From: Thermoplasmatales archaeon
GTDB lineage: Archaea > Thermoplasmatota > E2 > UBA202 > JdFR-43
Direction: 5' to 3'
Length of the DNA stretch: 39,324 nt
NCBI GenBank assembly: GCA_014361245.1
Contig: JACIWB010000010.1
Coordinates: 1-39,324 of the forward strand
Part shown: piece by piece, positions 8,230 to 16,449 of the stretch
Layout of the letters: each line of letters opens with the position of its first letter
Numbering within the stretch: position 1 is the stretch's first letter
The notes under the pieces: model-generated
Seen by the model: only the letters and a program-made list of their open reading frames with translations
Told to the model about the DNA's origin: nothing
Database searches by the model: none
Made by a program: the position numbers and the translations under genes

Positions 8230-10359
8230 ATGAAAAAGTTTGTATTTATGGTAGCGATTGCAATCATTTGCTCAGTATTAGTTACTTATAACAGAGCAAG
8301 CGATTTACCAAGCATTGTTTATGTGGACGATGATTTTGACGAGAGCACAGAAGGATGGAATTCAACATGCTTTAATATTGTGCAGAATGCAGTAAATAAA
8401 GTTGCAGAAGATGGAATTGTCTTCATTTATGGAGGTAATTATTCAGAGAATTTTACAGTTAATAAAAAACTAAAAATTTATGGAGAAAACAGGGAAAAGA
8501 CATTTATTAATGGAAAAATAATAATTTACGGGGAAGTGGAAATTAAAAATATTTCATTAAAAGGGATTGAAGTATTCTCATCTTTCAACAGAATAAATGA
8601 TTGCAATATTATTGATGGAGAAGGAATATATATCTCAAATTCAACAAACAACACAATTTACAGATGCATTATTTCAAACAATAACTTTGGTATTTATCTC
8701 AATTTCAGTTTCTTTAATAATGTAAGCAGGAATAATTTAATAAATAACTCTCAGAATGCTTTTGATAATGGCAACAATTCGTGGAATGAAAACTACTGGA
8801 GCGATTTGATTGAATCTCCCTATATTATCCCTGGTGGAGATAGTAAAGATTTTAATCCAGCAGCGAAGCCCTGGGATTATATACTTCCTTCCATATTTCA
8901 CACAATCAATGGTGAATATGGAAGAAATGGATGGTATAGGAGCAATGTAACTATAGATGTGAATGCATATGACAACGAAGAAATATCACTTATAAACTAT
9001 AGCTTAAATGGATTATGGCAAAATACAACAAATTCCTCATTTAATATAACAGCTGGTGAAGGGGTCCATCTCATAGAAATTTATGTTTTTGATGGAAATG
9101 AAAATTTTATTAAAGAAGAATTTACTGTTAAAGTTGATACTTCTCCACCTGAAATATCCTATATATTAGACCCTTCCTCTCCAAATGGCGAGAATGGATG
9201 GTATAAAAATGTTTCAATATCAATAAGCGCTACCGATGGCACAAGCGGCATGGCGGAAGGAAGTATAGAATATAATATAAATAGTGGGGGCTGGCAGGAA
9301 TACAAGGGCTTCTTTACCCCAATGGAAGAAGGGTATCTAAACATATCAATAAGAGGGATTGATTCAGCTGGAAATGAAAATATAACAGAGTTAGAACTAA
9401 AAAAAGATTCAATGCCTCCTTCAATAATTATAACAAGTCCATCTGGAGGATTTGTAAAAAGTTATTATGAGGTTATATGGAATGCAACTGATAATATAGA
9501 TACCGATTTAAATGGAAGTATTTCAATATATTATTCTTCCGACAATGGCACAACATGGACAGAAGTTGAGGAAGGAATTTCAAACAGCGGGGCATATTTG
9601 TGGGAAACTTCTCTTTTTAATGATTCAAAAAATGGTATTTTAAAAATCTCTGCTACAGATGATGCAGGTAATACAGGATTTGCATTTTCAGAAAATTTTG
9701 TTTTGGATAATACACCTCCATTTATTTCAGTGACATCTCCAAAGGAAGAAGCATATGGAAAGGACGAATACGGAAATATAATAATTGAAATAAGATGGGA
9801 GGCATACGATACTATAGACGATGATTTAGATGGTAGCATAAACATTTCGTGTTTTAATTTTACATGGTTTGATATAATAAGGGGCTATAATAACACTTTC
9901 AGATATACATTAACAAATGCAAGCGAGTGGGAGGATGGAAATTACATGATAAAAATCTCCGCTACAGATGATGCAGGTAATACAGGATTTGCATATTCAA
10001 AAAATTTCACAATAGATAAACAACCTCCTCAACTAATAATAAAAAAGCCGGGCAGAGGATATCTCTATATAAACTTATTCGGAAAAGATATAATACCACC
10101 AATTCAGTTATTCGGGTTTTTATACGATGCCATAATAATAGGAAAGATAAAAATTGATATTTATGCATACGATAATCATTCTGGTTTGCAGGAAATAAGA
10201 ATAAAGTTAGATGAAAATGAGCCATTCCCCGTTGAATGGCCCTATCAAATCCTATGGGATCCTTCAACGGGTTTGCACAGTATGAAGGTAATTGCAAGAG
10301 ATAATGCAAAAAATATTAAGGAAGAAGAAATAGGCAGAATATTATGTCTAAATTTCTAA
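8230..10359 (+). CDS. Secreted beta-helix/Ig-like surface protein
   Basis: A 709-residue exported protein. Residues 1-24 form a signal peptide (MKKFVFMVAIAIICSVLVTY). VYVDDDFDESTEGW then opens a NosD/CASH-type right-handed beta-helix to about residue 215, rich in Asn repeats such as SNSTNNTIYRCIISNNNFGI. After that come at least four Ig-like beta-sandwich repeats, each marked by a PPxI start and an (S)ATDDAGNTGF-type end, and a C-terminal Ig-like domain (GLHSMKVIARDNAKN). Many N-x-S/T sites suggest N-glycosylation. No membrane anchor is seen. It faces the secretion operon divergently, so it may be cargo or a cell-surface adhesin. Its stop overlaps the convergent radical SAM gene by 4 nt. Confidence 0.8.
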   Translation: MKKFVFMVAIAIICSVLVTYNRASDLPSIVYVDDDFDESTEGWNSTCFNIVQNAVNKVAEDGIVFIYGGNYSENFTVNKKLKIYGENREKTFINGKIIIYGEVEIKNISLKGIEVFSSFNRINDCNIIDGEGIYISNSTNNTIYRCIISNNNFGIYLNFSFFNNVSRNNLINNSQNAFDNGNNSWNENYWSDLIESPYIIPGGDSKDFNPAAKPWDYILPSIFHTINGEYGRNGWYRSNVTIDVNAYDNEEISLINYSLNGLWQNTTNSSFNITAGEGVHLIEIYVFDGNENFIKEEFTVKVDTSPPEISYILDPSSPNGENGWYKNVSISISATDGTSGMAEGSIEYNINSGGWQEYKGFFTPMEEGYLNISIRGIDSAGNENITELELKKDSMPPSIIITSPSGGFVKSYYEVIWNATDNIDTDLNGSISIYYSSDNGTTWTEVEEGISNSGAYLWETSLFNDSKNGILKISATDDAGNTGFAFSENFVLDNTPPFISVTSPKEEAYGKDEYGNIIIEIRWEAYDTIDDDLDGSINISCFNFTWFDIIRGYNNTFRYTLTNASEWEDGNYMIKISATDDAGNTGFAYSKNFTIDKQPPQLIIKKPGRGYLYINLFGKDIIPPIQLFGFLYDAIIIGKIKIDIYAYDNHSGLQEIRIKLDENEPFPVEWPYQILWDPSTGLHSMKVIARDNAKNIKEEEIGRILCLNF
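9642..10008 (+). repeat. Near-identical direct repeat inside the surface-protein gene
   Basis: Segments 9642-9699 and 9951-10008 are about 58 nt long, 309 nt apart, and differ at only a few positions. Both encode the KISATDDAGNTGFA strand and loop of successive Ig-like domains. The rest of the two domains is much more diverged, so local gene conversion or strong constraint on this loop is likely. Confidence 0.8.
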
Positions 10360-11693
10360 TAAGGTGGTAATTTTTCCTCGTCATTTCCTTTTATGAATTC
10401 CTGCCAGTAATAACGGCGCATTGCAATATTTATTGTAGGAAGGGCAAGAGAATAAGGAGCAAACTTTGTCATTTTTATTGATTTATAAACTCTTTTTATA
10501 GTTTCTTTCATTGAATAAAATCCTCTTATCACATGTTTAATTCCTTCGAGCAGCTCTTCAGGTGTCATATTTTTTGGCTTATAAACAATATGCGCCTGCG
10601 TGTATTTTCTCCAGTCTTTTGTGAAAATTCTCCCTTCTTTTTCGAGTCTTTCATATAGGGGTGTGCCTGGATATGGGGTGAGAATATTGAATTCAGCAGC
10701 ATCTATTTCCCATTGAAGAACTGCTTCAAGAGTTGTATCGAATATTTCTGGTGTGTCCGCATCAAAACCAAATATAAATCCACCTATAACCCCCATTCCA
10801 TATTTCCTAACTTTTTTAATGGCTTTATCATATTCTTCCGCTTTATTTGAAACCTTATGCGCTTCCTTTAAACTTTCTGGATTTATTGATTCAAATCCAA
10901 CGAACCATGCTATGCAACCAGCTTCTTTAGCTGCCTTCAAAAATTTTTCATCTTTTCCAAGCAGATTTATATTTCCGTTGGCAATCCATTTCTTCTTTAA
11001 TGGTTTTATTGCCTTGAAAAGTTCAATGCTGTAACTTGGATTTATTGTAAGAGAAGGATCTCTGAAAATAAGGACTTTATTTTTTATTTCCTTCATTTCT
11101 TTAACTACTGCTTCAATTGGCCTGCTTCTTAGTTTTCTTCCCAAAAAGACGGATGTTGCACAAAAATCGCAAGCATTCGGGCATCCTCTTGTTGTTTGTA
11201 TTCCCTCAGTGAGTGGCTTGTTTTTCATCAAATCTCTTCTTGGAACTGGTATTTTGGATGCATCAACATGCGGGCCATAATAAAATGGTTTTAAATTTTC
11301 CTGCTCAGCATCATTTAGCAAATCATTCCATACTTCTTCTGCCTCACCAATTACAACCGCATCCGCATGCTCCTTCGCCTCTTCTGGCATCGCAGTTGGA
11401 TGATACCCTCCAAGAACAACCTTTATGCCCTTTTTTCTGAACTCATCCGCAATGCTGTAAGCTCTTGGAGCGGTCATCGTAAGCGAGTTTATTCCAACAA
11501 TATCCCATTTTTCATCAAAATCTATTTCTTCAAAATTCTCATCTACTATCCTTATTTCATGCCCGTCCGAGCAAGCCGCAACCTGTGCTAAACTTAATGA
11601 AGGATTTCCAAAAAGCTTTGCAAAAGGACTTTTTCTATCTCTATAGGTTGTAACTCCATGTTCTATTTTAGGGAATACCAGCAAAATTTTCAT
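10356..11693 (-). CDS. B12-binding-domain radical SAM enzyme
   Basis: A 445-residue protein. Residues 1 to about 140 form a cobalamin-binding-type Rossmann fold (KILLVFPKIE, DIVGINSLTMTAPRAYSIAD, VVLGGYHPTAMPEEA). The radical SAM core has the cluster motif CPNACDFC within TTRGCPNACDFCATSVFLGR, and later GFIFGFDADTPE and TPYPGTPLYERL. The C-terminal region (about 380-445) is helical. The family includes class B methylases and lipid-modifying enzymes such as HpnP and archaeal Grs ring-forming enzymes, but the substrate cannot be read from sequence. It ends by overlapping the surface-protein stop. Its start shares a 91-nt divergent region with the Lrp-type gene. Confidence 0.85.
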   Translation of the reverse strand: MKILLVFPKIEHGVTTYRDRKSPFAKLFGNPSLSLAQVAACSDGHEIRIVDENFEEIDFDEKWDIVGINSLTMTAPRAYSIADEFRKKGIKVVLGGYHPTAMPEEAKEHADAVVIGEAEEVWNDLLNDAEQENLKPFYYGPHVDASKIPVPRRDLMKNKPLTEGIQTTRGCPNACDFCATSVFLGRKLRSRPIEAVVKEMKEIKNKVLIFRDPSLTINPSYSIELFKAIKPLKKKWIANGNINLLGKDEKFLKAAKEAGCIAWFVGFESINPESLKEAHKVSNKAEEYDKAIKKVRKYGMGVIGGFIFGFDADTPEIFDTTLEAVLQWEIDAAEFNILTPYPGTPLYERLEKEGRIFTKDWRKYTQAHIVYKPKNMTPEELLEGIKHVIRGFYSMKETIKRVYKSIKMTKFAPYSLALPTINIAMRRYYWQEFIKGNDEEKLPPY

Positions 11694-11784
11694 GTGCTTA
11701 AAATATTGCTAAATATATAATTTTTGTTTATAGGCGGGTCTTTTTATTTCATAAATATTTTAAATAGGAAATTGTTATAGGTTT
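11694..11784. promoter_or_regulatory. Divergent promoter, radical SAM gene and Lrp-type regulator
   Basis: The gap holds two A/T boxes. A TAAATATATAATT-like box reads toward the radical SAM gene. An AAATATTTTAAAT-like box near 11752-11765 lies about 25 nt before the GTG start of the regulator. An Lrp-type regulator commonly binds its own divergent promoter, but no operator was identified. Confidence 0.4.
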
Positions 11785-12309
11785 GTGAATGCAACAATAG
11801 ATAATATAGACAGGAAGATAATTTCCCTGCTTCAAAAAAACCCAAACATTTCTCAGAATGAGATTGCAAAAGAAGTAGAGTTATCTCAACCCTCAGTGAG
11901 TGCAAGAATTAAAAGAATGCGTGAAAACGGAATTCTTGCCTCTATGTTTGGAATAGACATAAAAAAAGTAGGACTTCATGTAGCGAAGATAGAAATAAAC
12001 AAAAATGAGAAAAATGAATTTATAAAAGATTGCCCATACATTCTTTCAGTCATTGAAACAGTGGAAAAAAATATTCTCTATATTGTAAGTGAGGATTTTT
12101 CGAGCCTTGAAGCAATAGCAAAGAAGCACTTTGACATGGATGATTTTGAGGTTGTATTATCTTCTTATCCAAATCTGGTTTTTCCAATAAAAATCCCAGA
12201 AAAAAATAATGGATGTAGTAATTGCGATTGTTCAAATTGTGATTTTTATATAAAAGGAAAATGCATTGGCTGTCCTTCCTCGCTATATTACAGAGGAAAA
12301 CTATGGTAA
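11785..12309 (+). CDS. Lrp/AsnC-type regulator with C-terminal cysteine cluster
   Basis: A 174-residue protein. Residues about 5-60 are an AsnC-type winged helix (NIDRKIISLLQKNPNISQNE, then LSQPSVSARIKRMRENGIL). Residues 60 to about 135 look like a shortened ligand/oligomerisation domain. The tail holds six Cys in the order C144-x2-C-x-C-x2-C-x7-C-x2-C163, which suggests a bound metal or Fe-S cluster. Normal Lrp proteins lack this tail. The start is GTG 11785, chosen because it opens the HTH and lies about 25 nt after an A/T box. It precedes the Hel308 gene with a 1-nt gap and may be co-transcribed. Regulatory targets are unknown. Confidence 0.82.
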   Translation: MNATIDNIDRKIISLLQKNPNISQNEIAKEVELSQPSVSARIKRMRENGILASMFGIDIKKVGLHVAKIEINKNEKNEFIKDCPYILSVIETVEKNILYIVSEDFSSLEAIAKKHFDMDDFEVVLSSYPNLVFPIKIPEKNNGCSNCDCSNCDFYIKGKCIGCPSSLYYRGKLW

Positions 12310-12310
12310 G

Positions 12311-14383
12311 ATGAAAGTAGATGAACTGCAGGTTGCAAAAGAAGTTAAAGAAATTTTGAAGGAGCAGGGGATAAATGAACTTTACCCCCCGCAGGAAGAA
12401 GCAATACCTTATGTTTTAAAAGGAAAAAATGTTGTGGTTTCTGCACCTACTGCTTCTGGAAAAAGTCTTGTTGCATATCTTTCAGTGGTTCAAACTGCTT
12501 TAAATGGAAATAAGGGCATCTATATCGTTCCTCTGAGGGCTCTTGCAAGAGAAAAATACGAAGATTTAAAAAAATTTGAAAAAATTGGAATAAAGGTTGG
12601 TATTTCAACAGGAGATTTATATGATAGGGGCGAAAAACTCGGTAAATACGATATAATTGTATGTACGAGCGAAAAAGCAGACTCTTTGCTGAGGCACAAA
12701 TCAGAATGGGTATATGAAGTAAAAAATGTTGTTTTGGATGAAATTCATTTGATAAATGATGTGGCCCGCGGCCCGACGCTTGAAGTGATCGCCGCAAGAT
12801 TTATGCATATGTTATGTCCCCAGATAGTTGCCCTATCAGCAACAATAAAAAATGTTTATGAAATTGCTGAATGGCTTGATGCGGAACTGATTCAATCTGA
12901 ATGGCGTCCCGTGCCGCTGAAGCAGGGCGTGCTCTTTGGCAGGAAAATATATTTTGATGACGGGAGCGTTAAGGAAATAGAGAATCCAAAACTTGAAGGG
13001 ATAGTTGAGGATACACTTCGCAGAGGACAAATTCTGATTTTTGTAAATACACGCCAAGCATCGCAAATGCTTGCTGAGAAATTGAAAGAAATTGTTGGAG
13101 GATTTTGCGAGGCGGAGGAGATAGCAAGCGAGATTTTACATGGCGAAGAGATAACGAGCATATCAAAAAAACTTGCTTCATGTATTGAGAAAGGTGTTGC
13201 ATTTCATCATGCTGGCCTTACTTCGATTCAGAGAAAAATTATTGAGGACAATTTCAGGAAAGGAAAAATAAAGTGTGTTGTTGCTACTCCTACAATGGCA
13301 ATGGGTATAAATATGCCAGCGAGAAGGGTTATAATAAAAAATTTATGGAGATATTCAGAGTTAGAAGGAGGGATGAGGCCACTGCCGGTTATGGAAGTGA
13401 AGCAGATGATGGGCAGAGCTGGCAGGCCCGGATATGATGAGATTGGAGAAGCGATAATAATTGCTAGAAATAAGATGGAAAAGGAGAGACTGTGGGATGA
13501 ATACATAATGTCTGATGTTGAGCCAATTTATTCAAAACTATCTTCCGAGCCATTGTTAAGGATGCATATTCTCGCATTAATAGCAACTGGTTTTGCAATT
13601 TCATGGAAAGAAATATTGGATTTTTTCAAAAAAACTTTTTATGTTCATCAGCTTGGGATGCTTCCAGAAAATAAAATATTTGAATGCCTTGATTTTCTGG
13701 AAAGAAATGGATTTATAAGGAGTGAGGGTGAAAAATGGCTCGCAACACCTTTTGGAGAAAAAACATCGAGCCTTTATATCGACCCTTTAACTGCTTTAAA
13801 AATGAAGTTTGCTCTTGAGGATAAAATGGGTAACAATTTCTCATATTTACATGTAATATGTTCAACACCTGATATGAAATGCTTATCAGTTAATAGAAAA
13901 GATGATTGGCTTGAGGAAAAAATAAATGAAGAAAAGTTTCTCCTTCCTGTGCCCTCGCCGTATGATGCCGAGTATGATTTCTTCCTTTCAGAGGTTAAAA
14001 CTGCATGCATGCTCGAGGACTGGATAAATGAAAAGAAGGAAGATGAAATAATTTCAAAGTATCAAGTTGGCTCTGGTGATATACATGCGAAAGCTGAGAC
14101 CGCAGAATGGCTTCTTTATTCAATGTCAGAGATTGCGAGATTATTCAATTTTGAAGCGGTTACCATACTAAAGAAACTTGAAATGAGAGTTAAATATGGA
14201 TGTAAGGATGAATTACTTAATTTAGTCAAGTTGAGAGGAATAGGGCGTGTTAGAGCAAGAATTTTATATAGGCATGGCTTAAAAAATGTCGAAATGCTTA
14301 AGAGAGCAAGCATATCCATGCTTAAAGAATTGCCAGGCATAGGTGAGGGAGTTGCTAAACTGATAAAGGAGCAGGTAGAATGA
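12311..14383 (+). CDS. hel308: Hel308-type DNA helicase
   Basis: A 690-residue superfamily 2 helicase. The motifs in order are: Q motif YPPQ, Walker A APTASGKS, DEIH box in VVLDEIHLI, SATIKN, FVNTRQASQ, HHAGL, ATPTMAMGINMPARR and QMMGRAGRPGYDE. These are followed by a winged helix and ratchet region, then a C-terminal helix-hairpin-helix (LVKLRGIGRVRARILYRHG, ELPGIGEGVAKLI). Hel308 unwinds lagging-strand forks in archaeal replication repair. The start MKVDELQ at 12311 is typical of the family; an in-frame upstream ATG at 12266 would lie inside the regulator gene. It overlaps cgi121 by 4 nt, a neighbour pair also known from other Euryarchaeota. Confidence 0.96.
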   Translation: MKVDELQVAKEVKEILKEQGINELYPPQEEAIPYVLKGKNVVVSAPTASGKSLVAYLSVVQTALNGNKGIYIVPLRALAREKYEDLKKFEKIGIKVGISTGDLYDRGEKLGKYDIIVCTSEKADSLLRHKSEWVYEVKNVVLDEIHLINDVARGPTLEVIAARFMHMLCPQIVALSATIKNVYEIAEWLDAELIQSEWRPVPLKQGVLFGRKIYFDDGSVKEIENPKLEGIVEDTLRRGQILIFVNTRQASQMLAEKLKEIVGGFCEAEEIASEILHGEEITSISKKLASCIEKGVAFHHAGLTSIQRKIIEDNFRKGKIKCVVATPTMAMGINMPARRVIIKNLWRYSELEGGMRPLPVMEVKQMMGRAGRPGYDEIGEAIIIARNKMEKERLWDEYIMSDVEPIYSKLSSEPLLRMHILALIATGFAISWKEILDFFKKTFYVHQLGMLPENKIFECLDFLERNGFIRSEGEKWLATPFGEKTSSLYIDPLTALKMKFALEDKMGNNFSYLHVICSTPDMKCLSVNRKDDWLEEKINEEKFLLPVPSPYDAEYDFFLSEVKTACMLEDWINEKKEDEIISKYQVGSGDIHAKAETAEWLLYSMSEIARLFNFEAVTILKKLEMRVKYGCKDELLNLVKLRGIGRVRARILYRHGLKNVEMLKRASISMLKELPGIGEGVAKLIKEQVE

Positions 14384-14871
14384 TAATCATAGGAGCAAAA
14401 GGAAAAATGAGGGTGGAAGATGCTTTTAGGGAGTTGAAGGAATTTTGCGAAAGAAATTCTATAATTGGGCAGGTTTTTGATGCTGACTTAGTGCTTGGAG
14501 AAGAGCATTTAATTGTTGCATATGAACATGCAAAAAGGGCTTTTGAAAAAGGAAAAAATATATGTAAAAAAATTGAAATGGAGATGCTTTTATATGCTGC
14601 TGGAAAAAGGCAGATAAATGAAGCAATCTCGTTAATTGGTGCAAAAAAGGAAGGCAGGTATGCTTTCTTTTTTTACGGAGAAATTGAAAGAGAAAAATTG
14701 ACAGATTTCATTTCTAGTTTCGGCCTTAAAATAGACCAAAAGGTTATTGAATTCAGGAAAGAAAAATTAAAAAAAATTGGTATAAGTGAAAAAGAACTGA
14801 GCGCTATAGATGAAAAATTCCATAAAGATTTAATTTTTGAAAAAATTGCATTGCTCGATGCGATAAAATAG
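14380..14871 (+). CDS. cgi121: KEOPS complex subunit Cgi121
   Basis: A 163-residue protein of the Cgi121/TPRKB family. The diagnostic stretch is EMEMLLYAAGKRQINEAIS, followed by GAKKEGRYAFFFYGE. Cgi121 is the tRNA-CCA-binding subunit of KEOPS, which with TsaC makes t6A at position 37 of ANN-decoding tRNAs. TsaC is also encoded in this window. The gene overlaps hel308 by 4 nt (ATGA type). Its stop codon TAG (14869-14871) shares the final G with the first base of tRNA-Arg, so the mRNA end and the tRNA 5' end must be separated by processing. Confidence 0.88.
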   Translation: MIIIGAKGKMRVEDAFRELKEFCERNSIIGQVFDADLVLGEEHLIVAYEHAKRAFEKGKNICKKIEMEMLLYAAGKRQINEAISLIGAKKEGRYAFFFYGEIEREKLTDFISSFGLKIDQKVIEFRKEKLKKIGISEKELSAIDEKFHKDLIFEKIALLDAIK

Positions 14872-14944
14872 CCCGGATAGGGTAGTCAGGATATCCTTGG
14901 AGGCTGCGGACCTCCAGACCCGGGTTCGAATCCCGGTCCGGGCA
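14871..14944 (+). tRNA. tRNA-Arg (anticodon GCG)
   Basis: The acceptor stem GCCCGGA pairs with TCCGGGC at the 3' end. The T arm has CCCGGGTTCGAATCCCGG. The anticodon stem GGAGG/CCTCC encloses the loop CTGCGGA, giving anticodon GCG for CGC arginine codons. The discriminator is A and no CCA is encoded. The 5' G is the last base of the cgi121 stop codon. The CRISPR array begins 19 nt after the 3' end. Confidence 0.88.
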
Positions 14945-14963
14945 CTTAAATTTTTGCCCGCAT

Positions 14964-15298
14964 GTTTCAATCCTTGTTTTTCTGGAAATTTTTGCAACCC
15001 TGAAAAATACAGATGATATTAGATTGTTCGAAGGGAGAGTTTCAATCCTTGTTTTTCTGGAAATTTTTGCAACAGAACATTGGACGGGCAAGTAAGAGCA
15101 TTTTTATCAAGTAGAGTTTCAATCCTTGTTTTTCTGGAAATTTTTGCAACTGTAAAAGCAGACAGGTACATCGAATATTTGCAGGAAAGTTTCAATCCTT
15201 GTTTTTCTGGAAATTTTTGCAACAAATTGAGAACTATTTTGAGAAATTAAAAGATAGAAAGAAGTTTCAATCCTTGTTTTTCTGGAAATTTTTGCAAC
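14964..15298 (-). CRISPR. CRISPR array, 5 repeats and 4 spacers
   Basis: Five identical 35-nt repeats start at 14964, 15039, 15116, 15189 and 15264, separated by spacers of 40, 42, 38 and 40 nt. On the minus strand the repeat begins GTTGCAAAAATTTCC and ends AGGATTGAAAC. ATTGAAAC is the usual 5' handle of type I/III crRNAs in archaea, so transcription is probably from the minus strand. All four spacers begin with T in that orientation, while the outermost repeat is followed by A, so the repeat might be 36 nt. No cas genes lie within the window. Short reading frames in the array are artefacts of the repeats. Confidence 0.97.
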
Positions 15299-15492
15299 CC
15301 CGACTTTTTTCTCTTAAGCTGGATTTAATAGTAAATTGTCTTATCTTAATAAATTTTTTGGCTGGTCGATTTTTTTGGATAAAATATTTATATTACTTCC
15401 AAAGTCCAGCTAAAATTAAAGCACAACATGCTCTTCTCAATCAATTCATCAAACAAAAAGATTAAAAACATAAATAACCTAAACTCTATAAT
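15299..15492 (-). promoter_or_regulatory. AT-rich candidate CRISPR leader, also ABC operon promoter
   Basis: The 194-nt AT-rich stretch lies at the 5' end of the array if it is read on the minus strand, the place expected for a leader. It contains T-rich runs (for example GACTTTTTTCTC near 15303) and no reading frame with coding character. Its right end also carries a TAAAAACATAAATAACC-like box about 20-30 nt before the ABC ATPase start on the plus strand, so it probably serves two directions. Confidence 0.5.
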
Positions 15493-16449
15493 ATGATTGC
15501 ATTGGAAGTCAATGATGTTTCTAAAACATACAAACAGGGAGATAATTATAAAATTGCTCTGGAAGACATCTGTTTTTCTGTTGAAGAAGGAGAAATATTT
15601 GGTCTGCTTGGGCCAAATGGCTCCGGGAAAACAACTTTAATAAAGATTATTTTCGGGCTAATGGCTCCAGATAAAGGAAAAATAAATATTTTTGGATATG
15701 AAATTCCGAAAGAAAGAACAAAAATAATAGATAGAATTAATGTTGTTTTTTCAAGAGCAGGATTTTACTGGAATTTAACAGGAAGAGATCATTTAAAATT
15801 TTATGGAAAAATTTATAGGGTAAAAAATTTAAAAGAAAAAATAGAAGAACTTATTGAACTTTTTGAATTGCACGATAAAATAGATATGACAGCAGATAAA
15901 TATTCAACTGGAGAAGCAATGAGATTAAATCTTGCCAGAGCATTATTAAATGAGCCAGATTTACTAATACTTGACGAGCCCACCATAGGGTTGGATCCAA
16001 TACTGGCATTGAAGATAAGAGATTATCTAATTAAAATAAATGAAGAAAAAGGAATTACAATCCTGCTTACAACACACTACATGGAAGAAGCGGATCGCTT
16101 ATGCAGAAGAATTGCCATAATTGATGAAGGAAAAATTATAGCAATAGACACTCCATCAAATTTAAAAAATAAGCTGAAAAAGGAAAAGATATGTGAAATA
16201 GGTGTTTCAAATCTTACATCTCAATTAATGGAAAAGATAAAAGAAAAATTTGAGAAATGCTCCTATTATGAGAACAAATCAGAATTAAGAATTATACTGA
16301 AAAAATATGAGGATGTAGCAGAAATAATTGATTTTTTAAAGAATAATGAAGCAGATGTAATTTCTGTTCATACAGAGAAACCAACTCTTGAAGATGTTTT
16401 TCTTTATATGACTGGAAAGAGGTTGAGGGATAAAAATGAGAATTTTTAA
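15493..16449 (+). CDS. ABC-2-type exporter, ATP-binding subunit
   Basis: A 318-residue ATPase with Walker A GPNGSGKT, a degenerate signature YSTGEAMR, Walker B LLILDEPT and H-loop TTHYMEEADRLC. The C-terminal extension of about 90 residues ends in KPTLEDVFLYMTGKRLRD, as in DrrA/NatA-type exporters. It pairs with the membrane subunit, which overlaps it by 14 nt, to export lipids, drugs or ions. The substrate is unknown. The start at ATG 15493 fits the family N-terminus IALEVNDVSKTY. Confidence 0.93.
   Translation: MIALEVNDVSKTYKQGDNYKIALEDICFSVEEGEIFGLLGPNGSGKTTLIKIIFGLMAPDKGKINIFGYEIPKERTKIIDRINVVFSRAGFYWNLTGRDHLKFYGKIYRVKNLKEKIEELIELFELHDKIDMTADKYSTGEAMRLNLARALLNEPDLLILDEPTIGLDPILALKIRDYLIKINEEKGITILLTTHYMEEADRLCRRIAIIDEGKIIAIDTPSNLKNKLKKEKICEIGVSNLTSQLMEKIKEKFEKCSYYENKSELRIILKKYEDVAEIIDFLKNNEADVISVHTEKPTLEDVFLYMTGKRLRDKNENF

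Noticed and set aside
12266-12310. Upstream ATG for Hel308
   Set aside because: It lies within the regulator gene, and family members begin at MKVDEL, encoded at 12311.
14804-15465. Reading frames across the CRISPR array with a repeated protein motif
   Set aside because: They arise only because the 35-nt repeat lacks stops in those frames; the apparent protein repeats are the CRISPR repeats translated.
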